Origin: Euglena gracilis
Taxonomy: Eukaryota; Euglenida; Euglenophyceae; Euglenales
DNA length: 64,000 nt
Reading direction: 5' to 3'
Assembly: GCA_039621445.1 (NCBI GenBank)
Contig: CP154955.1
Span: 4,769,284 to 4,833,283 of the forward strand
Every line of letters starts with the position of its first letter. Position 1 is the stretch's first letter. The translations under genes were made by a program, and so were the position numbers. The notes under the pieces are model-generated. The model was not told the DNA's origin. It saw only the letters and a list, made by a program, of their open reading frames with translations, and searched no databases. Of this stretch, positions 55,939 to 64,000 are shown piece by piece.

Positions 55939-58022
55939 CTTAGGCAGTCTACTTCGCACTGCGGAATCGCGCAATCTTGAACGTTCCCAAATTTATAGTC
56001 TTTTTGAGGCCGTTTTTGGAAAAACACGTGTCTCAAAACTTGTGAGAAAAACAGCCTTCACAATAGAATTTGAAGGTTCCAATTTCCACTGAGAGAATGG
56101 CATTTGTGCGGCATCCGCCGCCCAGCAGATCGCAGCGCTCCAGGCGCGGGTGCAGGACCTGCACGAAGCGTACCAGGTGGAGCGCGAGCAGAACCACGCC
56201 CTGCCCACACCCCTGCCACTAGCTGTGTGGCAGCCCAAGCGTTTGGTTGGAGGCCCCATCCCCCAGGATGGGTCGTTGCCAGGGATGCTGCCCAAAAGGC
56301 AAGTTGGCCGTTTTGTCAATCTTTGTGGTTTGACACCATCTTCCACCTGGAAGCTGATTGACAAATTCATAGCTCCGGTAATATCCACTGCGTGATCACA
56401 GAGGCAAGAATGGCTGCTTTTGGGGACCGAAATGACAGGTTCGGGGGTGTCCTGAATTATTCGTCCTTTTGTTGCCCTTTGGAAGGTTCCAGTTTGTGGT
56501 GCACGCCAAGAGCATACGACCCCGGCCAGAAAAACAACTGAATGGAGGGCTCCATGACACCCTAAACGCACTTTGGAAAAGGGGGTTGAGCGGAGGCGTT
56601 TTTTCAACAACTGAGAACAGATTTAATCCTCGTCCAGTGAAGTAGTTGGGGCCTTATTTCACACCGGAACAAGTGCTTCTTTGTGCAGCATCCAAAGGCA
56701 CAAAAATGAGGTGTCCAAACAAGGGGCTAAAAGACTCTTTTTTGTCAGGCTGTGAGGCTTCGAAATCACATTCCTGCCCAACTGGACGGAAAGATATGTA
56801 ACGGGGTTAAAAATACAGTTAGGGAGAACATGGCAGATGACACCCAATCGTGCGTACCTTTCAGACAAAAAATCGCGTCAGGGAAAGGTTCCTGTGAGGG
56901 CGAATTAACTGTATCACGTGCACAATCACGCGACGAACAAAAACCAAAAGCGCGCGCAAACGTGCGCACAAATGTAAGTCCTTAATCACAAGTGTGTTTC
57001 AAAGTAGAAGCAATTCCTCATTTCCCAATGTTTCCGGGATGCTGAAAAAGGTGTTAACGTTCCCCACACCTTGGTGAAAACAAGGGCTCGTGGTTCTGCT
57101 GAAAATATTTCGCTTTGCCTCAATGCATGTCCACACTGTAGTCTCCCGCAGCAGTTCTAGCCGGCAGACGGACAGAGTTCCCAAGCGGCTTGATTTGCCG
57201 TGAAAATCATGGGGGACATTACTCAGTCTCAAAAATGCATTTTGGGGGATAAAGAACTGGACACACCAACTCCTTTGCGCAACTGCGCAAGAGCTTAAAG
57301 AGATTAAAGAGAGTTGCAATATCCCATGCAGCAGTGCACCCCTTGCATTTCACGAGAAAGATAGGTCACCAACTTCCCTCCTCTGAAACCCCTTGAAAAG
57401 GGTCCCTCTGCATGTCTTCCAACCCTGGCTAGTTGCGAGCCCTGAAACCGATGCCTTCACCTCGCAGTCTCTCTGTCATTCCGAAAACAACTGTAACTCT
57501 CTCCCCTCCTGCCAGACCTCTCGACCTCCCAGACCGGTTGTTGACTGGCCCACATCTCCTGGCCCAAGGCTCCGAGCAAGAAAAGACAAAAAGAGGCTTT
57601 TCAGAAATCTCTTTCGTAAAATTATCACAGATTTGGGGGGGGGCATTTTCTCACAAGGTTTTGGACACGCTCCGAGGCTGCCAGCACCAAGCAAAAAAAA
57701 AATTGGTTCCAGGAACCGCTCCTTTACTCCTTTGTGTTTTTTCACACGTTTTTTGTCATTCTCGGGCTTCAAAGCATCGTCTCTGGCATTCATCAAAAAT
57801 CTGCCACTCGCCGGGGAAAAAAAAATGGAAAACAGGGGGTTTGGGGCAATCTCCCTGGGGTCCCTAATAAACCAGCCGGCACCACCCCAGCCAGAAACAC
57901 AAAAAATTGGGCTGAATCTCACTTTTTGCAACGAGAAATGACACAGGAAAAAAATGTCCCTTTGTTTGCGTGATTGCGCAATGAAACCCTGAAAAGCTTA
58001 AATGCGCAGTGGAACACCTAAG
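55939..58022. mobile_element. 2.1-kb DNA transposon with CTTAGG ends
   Basis: Left end CTTAGGCAGTCTACTTCGCA followed by GCGGAATCGCGCAATC; right end inverse, TTGCGTGATTGCGCAATG ... ATGCGCAGTGGAACACCTAAG without the dots being sequence. Flanked by ATACA (55934-55938 and 58023-58027), though the flanks are microsatellite. It carries a coiled-coil ORF at 56093-56397. Family members: 35020-38037 and 53480-54114; the left-terminal 140 bp recur inverted at 58530-58678. Confidence 0.7.
56093..56397 (+). CDS. Coiled-coil ORF within the CTTAGG transposon
   Basis: Open + frame without ATG: after ENGICAAS it reads AAQQIAALQARVQDLHEAYQ and VEREQNHALP, then a Pro/Leu linker PTPLPLAVWQPKRLVGG. The first 30 residues have clear coiled-coil character. 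This could be an oligomerisation part of a transposon protein, a gag-like piece, or a host exon captured by the element. The opposite strand is also open (205 codons), so confidence is moderate. Confidence 0.42.
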
Positions 58023-58137
58023 ATACATAAATACATACAAACATAAGCACATATGTACGTAGTACATAGTAATACATACACATATATCTACATATGCATG
58101 GATGTATGCATACATATGTACACTCATGCAAATACAA

Positions 58138-58186
58138 CCCAACTATAGGGACCCCCCCTGGGGGGCCCTATAGTTGGGGGCTGCCA
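58138..58186. repeat. 49-bp near-perfect foldback
   Basis: CAACTATAGGG and CCCTATAGTTG arms around a C7TG6 core, followed by GGGGCTGCCA. It lies between TACATA-rich tracts, as does its relative at 48442-48494. Confidence 0.85.
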
Positions 58187-58529
58187 TACATATATATACT
58201 ATACACGTATGTTAAAATATATAAATAGTTTTGGTGAACAAAATAATGTATTCTCTTATTTCTCAGTTGTTGTCATAACTGGTTAAAAACCATCGTACCT
58301 AGCATATCAGCGAGATGCAGGAGACAGGTCCTATGAGGCCATGTCAGCAAGCGCAGGACCAGAGGACAATCAGGGAGGACAATTGTCCAAGGTTCTACAC
58401 ACGTAGTTTTTGAGTAATTAATTGCTGAAATCTATGTGGTAAAAGATGGATGATTCACTGGAATGTTGTCCCACAAAGATTGACAGACGATATCTTTAGA
58501 ACTCTCCAATTTCTCCAACTTTTTGCAAT

Positions 58530-58678
58530 TTGAATTGGAACCTTCAAATTCTATTTGTGAGGGATTTCTCACAAATTTTGAGACTTGTAATTTCATCCAA
58601 ACACGTACCGAAAACGACCTCAAAAAGGCTATAAATTTTGGAACATTTAAGATTGCGCGATTCCGCAAGGCAAGTCTG
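58530..58678. repeat. Inverted copy of the left end of the 55.94-kb transposon
   Basis: Reverse complement aligns with 55960-56093: GGAACCTTCAAATTCTAT, TCTCACAAATTTTGAGAC, AACGACCTCAAAAAG and GATTGCGCGATTCCGC. Confidence 0.85.
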
Positions 58679-58692
58679 TCTGTCTGTCTGTA

Positions 58693-58744
<52 letters not shown>

Positions 58745-58796
58745 GGTCCGTGTCTGTCTGTCTGTCTGTCGGTCCGTGTCTGTCTGTCTGTTTTTC
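58677..58796. repeat. (TGTC)n microsatellite
   Basis: About 29 TGTC units with TATG, CGGTCCG and CGTG interruptions. Confidence 0.95.
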
Positions 58797-58928
58797 TAGA
58801 TCCATTCACTTCCGACCTCCTGTAAACACAGATCAACAAGAATGTTTTAGTATGAGCAGAAAGAAAAGGCAACAACAAGCACACAAGATCGACATCGATC
58901 CATCTGTGAACGCTGGTCAGCAGACAAG

Positions 58929-61900
58929 CTACGATGCAAGAGGGAAATGCTCAGACTTCCACGTCTGAAAATGCACCGTGTCGTGACCGGCCACCAACTC
59001 TGTGAACTTCTGGTCCATACCATTGCTTAACACCTGTCCCCCCCCCCCGGGGTGACTGGCTGGTTTTTTTTCAGAGTGGAAAGTGACCCCCCCTTCCCTC
59101 CCTGGGGGTCGCTAAGCAATGGTATGTTCTGGTCCCCGTAAAAGAGCATTCTGTTCAGAGGGCAATCTTCTTTCCCAAGCGATTTCAAATAAAAAAAGCG
59201 TGGCCGCTCCCAGCCCTCAACAAGGTGGGAAAACAGACCCCTAGAAAAGAAACCCACACGTGGAAAAAGTCAAAGGCTGGCTGGATTCGATGCTTCAGGC
59301 TGAAACACCACAACCCAGGAAACATGTCCACGTCGCGCCGGGAGCGCTGCATATCATCCAGCACGAAGTTCAATGTCGGCTGCAACTTCTGGTTAGTTGC
59401 GCAAAATCGAACACAATTGACAACCGAAACAAAGAAGAAACAAGGGCACGGCTGGCACAAAAAAAATAACAAAAAATTGTGTCTCCTTGAAAAAAAATAT
59501 ATTTCAACTGTCGCGAAATCTGGGGAATATGCCTCTCATGCAACGTGTACCAAAAATAAATTAAAGAAATTTCTTCCAGCAAAATTTCTAGAGTCTGAGC
59601 TGGACACCCCCAGGAGGTCGCCAAGCTCCGCCCTGTACCCAGTGAATGAAATTGGTGCTCAGGCACGGGTATTCCTTTTTCATAACGACAATTTTGCACG
59701 AGCTTAGCTGAGTTCAGGCCACCATCTTGGCTTTTATAAGAAAGTCTAGCCAGTGTGTTTCTATGAATAAAACCGAGCCACATTTTTCATGCCTTAAATT
59801 CCCTTAATTTATTTTCATAAAGGATCCTTGTTTGTATTTGTACTGCGAAAATGAATGGGTCTAACATCCATCCCATGTCCCCATTTGAATCCCAGACCAT
59901 GCTTACGTGATGTGAAGACCAGCTACATTGGGGGCAAAACAAAATTTATCCACAGCCAGTTGAATGCTGTTTTGGACTGGCTAATCAGAAATGCGTCCTG
60001 CCTGAATGCAGAAAACAAAAGGGCAAATAAAGTGGAACAGCAAAAAAAAGATGAAATGAAACATACTCAATTTTGCGTGTTACGCTGTAATGGAGCACGT
60101 GCGGGTTGTAACTGATATGCTTGACCACATTCAAACCACTGTCCCTCAGAAAAGAAATCTTCTCTTGTACCACAGGGAGCCGGTAACAAAGAATTTGGTG
60201 TTCGACAGCAAACAACCTCAGATTGATACGGAAAATTGAATGTAGGTACCCCCCCCCCGGGAAACAGTCACCTGACAGGTTGGCCAGTACCGGGGACCCT
60301 GGCAACTTCCTATCATGACAGGTTGGCCAGTACCGGGGACCCTGACAGTTTCCCGGGCAGGGCATTCCAAGGGAAAGGAAATGAAAAATGACCCTGACAG
60401 GTTGGCCGGTACCGGGGACCCTGACAGTTTCCCGGGCGGGACCCTGACAGGTTCTCGGGCCGGGGGGGGGGGGGGTAATAGGTTTTTTTTGTACTCGAGA
60501 CCAGGCGGGCAAGAGAACCAAGGGTATATCATCAATAGCATAGGATCCCTCTCTGAAATGAAAACGGTCAAATGACAGTCGAAGCTGTTTGGTCATGCTT
60601 CAAAACCTTTTTCACATCGACACCTTCCTTCAGCAAATAATCAACAACGGCCTGCATACACTCGATTGGTGTACACCGCAACTGGAGCAAGGAGTGTAGA
60701 AAACTGTGCTTATGGGCCTTTAACACTGTATGTAAAACCGTTGGTCAAACACAGAAAAACGGACAGACAACAATTAAAAAAACACAAAATCATTGGTAAA
60801 TTCCTTCGCCCAGCTTTTCTGTTGTCCTTCCCCTTCAGCGAATACGGAGGAACCGCCCTGTCAAATAACTTTGCAGTGCCCTAAAGCTTTGCGTGCCAAA
60901 TGACTTTGCTGGGGGGTACCAAAGAAATTCTGTGCAAATTAATTTGCCCCCCCCCACTTCACAGAGAATACCTGGAAAAATGATGCCCAGAGGTAGCAAG
61001 CACACAAAAAACATCCAACTCTTCACAATGCTTTCTTTGTCTGACAAATAGAAATACAGAATCTTATAATTATCAGTAATAATACTGTATTTGGTACCAA
61101 ATGCTTTCAGGAGATGTCGTAAATCGGTCCATCAACGGTTTTGAAGAATGCGTTTAACTCAAAAAACACGAAAATTTTTAAAGATCAAAAAAAGTTTGGG
61201 GGGAGTCAGGACAAGGAAAGACAGGACAGATTGGATTGAGGACAGACTACCACCTGTGGTCTGCAGCCACTGCCTAGAGAAGAGGGTATCCCAAACCGGT
61301 GTGCAGGTGGCCTGAAATGAATCAAGGCCAACGCTGAACGTTTGAGTAAAAATATGCCTTGAACAGAGCCGGGCCCACGTTGAGAGGGTCCAAGTTCTGT
61401 CATAAGAACAGGTGAAAAGAGGGGCTTCCAGTTCCAGCTGAAATTTGGGTGCCATCATAGATACCACGGATAATGGGGAAAAAAATGCAGGGGTCAAATA
61501 TCTGAACACTGAACTCGGAGTCTTGAGCTGTAGTGCTTCGAAATAAATTTTTTCGTCAGTCGGGATAATCCACCCTCCTGAACGGGGCCATTTGGAGAGC
61601 ACCTCAGAGGAATCCAGTCCAAAGGATTTAAGAAAATGTGCCTGCGCCGAAAGCACGGCTCCAGAGGCTTGACCTGTCTCCGGAAAAGACGATGCCATCA
61701 GACCTATTCGGCAACACAAAACCCCCACATACCCACCTCAGCAACACCTTTTGCTTACCCCCCCCTTGTCTTAGCACCGGAAGGCATGGTTAAGCACTGG
61801 AGAGGCGGTGCTTAATTCGAGGGGGGGGACCCAGGAGGGGGTACTTAGACAAGGGTGAACTGCACACAAAAATCCGGTGCTTCGTGCCGAAAAGGAAAAA

Positions 61901-62945
61901 ATCCCCTTATTTTGGGGGCCCAATCTTTTGGGGAAATCTGGTAAAAATTGCAGAAAAGCAAATCGAAACGCGACGTGACTGCTCGGGGCTTTTTTGGCTT
62001 CCTGAGATGACACCGAGTAACATGCTTTGAAAGGCAAACTCGCAACGTAAAGTCATTTAGTGTTTCAATAGCTCAGGACATCTTTCAGACTAAGCCTGTA
62101 TGATGGATTGTGTCCCAGCGTGTTGTTGGCAGCAGCAAGCTTGCTTGGTCCAATGCGTAGAACCATTGGTTGCTGATTTATCATCTGTGCAGCGTCCGTC
62201 TCTGGCAGGCTTCGTTCGCTGTTTCTTTTGTTAAAAAAAAAGGAGGAGGGGTGCCTCGACCGAGACAAATTTCCTTTGAAAAAATACAGTTGGGTTACGG
62301 GGGCCTTTGACTCCTGAGGTGTGCCATAACTCTCCATAGCACCTCAAAACCCCTTGGGGAGGAGGGTGGTGAAAGCACTTTCTTGTCCACAGCACTCCAT
62401 CACACCTCACCCTTTAAAGAAGCCTGATCCCCAGAGAGTCAATGGCATCAAACTTCCGTTGGAGAGTCGCAACGGAATGCTGAAGAACGGATGGAAAAGC
62501 ATTTGCCACTGCGACCACATCAACTTTGCGAGTCCGCAAGAAATTCACCCGCTGTGCAATGGCAGCGGGGCTGGCACCAAGGATGTCTGGCCTGCTGGTC
62601 ACCACGCGCCGCACGTCAACTCTCAGTTCGTCCTCCAAGAACGATGTCATTTGCTTCACCCTCTCCAGGCTGTACTTCTTGAGACGGGGGAATCGCAGAC
62701 TGATCCTCGGCACATCCAAGTCATATCGGATGGGTTTGAGCGGTGATTGTGAATGTTTGCAAATTGTAAACCATTTTGGCTGATAAAAAAGACAGAATCA
62801 GCCACCACTTGTAATCACAAAAGGGGGGGGGAAGACAGGGGGCAAACTCTGTCCAGCACATCCAGTACATCATAAAAATCACGGCCCACTCAAGATGCTC
62901 CTCCACATCGGGAGACACTGAAATCACAGGAGGGCAAATAAGGGT
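58929..62945 (-). CDS. mTERF-family protein gene, copy 2, compact
   Basis: Minus-strand exon blocks: 1, 62875-62945 (LICPPVISVSPDVEEHLEW); 2, 62427-62757 (QSPLKPIRYDLDVPR, later RVKQMTSFLEDELRVDVRRV and ANAFPSVLQHS); 3, 62099-62205 (DAAQMINQQPMVLRIGPSKL); 4, 61555-61720 (AHFLKSFGLDSSEVLSKWP); 5, 60575-60695 (MQAVVDYLLKEGVDVKKVLK); 6, 60066-60224 (KISFLRDSGLNVVKHISYNP); 7, 59275-59388 (NFVLDDMQRSRRDVDMFPGL, then SLKHRIQP); 8, 59127-59224 plus 58929-59015, ending FPLAS and TAG. Repeated helical motifs with FL..SGL.V and NP.VL, and the C-terminal SL.HRIQP, are mTERF hallmarks. About 400 residues in all. Exon 8 is split by a 111-bp MITE. All blocks are open, so this copy could be active. Exact splice sites and a targeting peptide were not determined. 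Confidence 0.78.
59016..59126. mobile_element. MITE, CATACCATTGCTTA family, inside the last mTERF exon
   Basis: 111 bp. Starts CATACCATTGCTTAACACC and ends GGTCGCTAAGCAATGGTATG. Perfect TSD TTCTGGTC (59008-59015, 59127-59134). Copy 1 has no insertion here (20836-20850). Removing the element and one TSD restores the frame as YGDQKFTELV. Confidence 0.95.
60249..60476. mobile_element. CCCGGGAAACAGTCA element in mTERF intron (copy 2)
   Basis: C run and GGGAAACAGTCACCTGACAG at the left; repeats of GGTTGGCCAGTACCGGGGAC and CCTGACAGTTTCCCGGGC; G run at the right. Same family as 31749-32197 but in a different intron, between exons 6 and 5. Confidence 0.7.
61745..61935. mobile_element. TTAGCACCGG/TTAGACAAGG element with GC hairpin
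   Basis: Contains CTTGTCTTAGCACCGG near the left and GTACTTAGACAAGG further right, C/G runs, hairpin CCGGTGCTTCGTGCCG (61874-61889) and AATCCCCTTATTTTGG. A close relative is at 63105-63235. Confidence 0.6.
62206..62426. mobile_element. Intron-like insertion between mTERF exons 2 and 3 (copy 2)
   Basis: Minus-strand ends CAGGCTTC and GAAGCCTG form a perfect 8-bp inverted repeat. Same position as 32545-32750 in copy 1, so it predates the duplication. The interior differs between copies. Confidence 0.7.
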
Positions 62946-63104
62946 TCGTGATTGACACAGTATCCTACTTGGGGGTTTTATTGATGGCCCCTGGGCGAGC
63001 CAGCCTGTAAAACAAAAATGCTTGTTAGAAGAAAGGTGCTGGTTGGACACCCCTTGGTGGGGGGTCGGGGGTAGCTGGCTGGCAGCTGGACCCGCCTGGA
63101 CCCG

Positions 63105-63235
63105 CCCAAGCACCGGAAAAGACGGGTAAGAACCGGGGGGGGGGGGTGCTTAGACAAGGGAGGAAAAAATTGACTGCAAAAATATCCGGCGCTTCGCGCC
63201 GAAGTGAAAAAACTCCCCTTATTTTGGAGGTCCAC
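63105..63235. mobile_element. Element related to 61745-61935
   Basis: GCCCAAGCACCGGAAAAG, a G run, GTGCTTAGACAAGGG, hairpin CCGGCGCTTCGCGCCG (63186-63201) and ACTCCCCTTATTTTGGAGG. It lies at the right end of the duplicated region. Confidence 0.6.
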
Positions 63236-63239
63236 TGTT

Positions 63240-64000
63240 GAAATCACACACATTTGGATGCAGAAATCAACAATACCTCACCAAATCAGGTCTCAGAAGT
63301 TGCAGAAATTTCGGAATTTTTGAGAAATTTCCCTTAAAAATGCACACAGAATAAACAGGCCATTCAGGGGATTCAGGCCATTAAAGCCATCTACTAATAC
63401 GGGTTCAAAAATTTGTTTCACGCTGTTCTGACCCATTTCAGGACGTATCATACATTTCAACAGCCTTCTGCTTCAACAAGGGAGATGGGAATGGTGGCTT
63501 TTATTCAAAACAATCAATACTAATCAACCATGAATGAACAATAAAATGGTACAAAAATGCCCAAAAGGTCCAAAATGGTACAGAAATATTTGGAGGCAAA
63601 AGACAAAAAAAGAATTATTTGGAGTCTTTCCTGAAAAGTTGACATTTAGGAAAAAATCAGGAATTTATGTACCCCAAACCAAGATTTTGGAACCAACGTG
63701 GGAAGTCATCAAAAGGGGGAAAAATGAATTTTAAGTGTTAACACCATGGGGAAATGCTGAAATTTTTCAAAATTCCGGGCGATAACCTCACAGGGGGGAC
63801 AAACTTCTGGAGGGAGTACAGGGGGGGGGAATAGGGGCCACATATTAAAATTGAAAATCGGCTCAGTAAAAACTGAAGCTTGAAGAAAAGAGCACTCGGT
63901 GTAAAAATATCCGGAACATATAATATTGGAATTTATTGGACAAAATTGGAAATTCAGATTTTGTGTTGGGTCCTAATTTGTTTCAAACATTTACCAAATG
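63240..64000. other. No recognised gene
   Basis: AT-rich, with A runs and one G run near 63825. A 66-codon + frame (63534-63734) is Lys-rich and motif-free. Confidence 0.4.

Noticed and set aside
55595-55943. WMDG and HTHTH repeat ORFs
   Set aside because: Artefacts of the CATC/ACAT microsatellite.

Overview
This is a nuclear genomic window from a eukaryote, almost certainly a unicellular alga or other protist with a large, repeat-rich genome. There are no bacterial-style operons, rRNA or tRNA genes. Coding sequence occurs as short, open, often GC-rich exons scattered among long non-coding tracts. Homopolymer runs of G or C are extremely common, and an interstitial (CCCTAA)n array points to TTAGGG-type telomeres. 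That telomere type fits stramenopiles, haptophytes, chlorarachniophytes or euglenids better than green plants or dinoflagellates. I cannot name the species.

The dominant structure is an old segmental duplication in the same order and orientation. Copy 1 is about 12.64-34.24 kb and copy 2 about 47.22-63.11 kb. Matching blocks are 12.64-13.12/47.22-47.70, 13.80-14.15/48.11-48.43, 17.54-17.77/49.28-49.52, 18.44-18.94/50.74-51.11, 19.30-19.83/51.48-51.88 and 20.60-34.24/58.80-63.11. The last and best block is a minus-strand gene for an mTERF-family (organellar transcription termination factor-like) protein. Its eight exon blocks keep their order in both copies. The gene covers about 4 kb in copy 2 but about 13 kb in copy 1, where introns are filled with MITEs, minisatellites and a 280-360 bp poly-T tract.

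The inserted material is mostly short non-autonomous DNA elements with terminal inverted repeats and 8-bp target-site duplications (TSDs). Two TIR families (CAGGGTTCGATATAAGG and CATACCATTGCTTA) each have a recognisable empty site elsewhere in the window. Several elements interrupt mTERF exons, and removing the element plus one TSD restores the reading frame, so they may behave as introns (introner-like elements). Many of these families share a central GC hairpin of the type GGCGC-(C)TTC-GGCGCC. Two larger transposons with CTTAGG ends lie at 35.02-38.04 and 55.94-58.02 kb; the first is full of TTTGCGCAAATGCGC-type palindromes.

The region 0-12.6 kb holds isolated exon-like pieces, microsatellites, a 29-bp minisatellite and MITEs. 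The region 34.2-47.2 kb, between the copies, holds the palindrome array, several unidentified coding segments at 39.6-41.9 kb, the telomeric array and a 1-kb element with TATGGGG arrays. Apart from mTERF, I could not assign functions to the coding segments.
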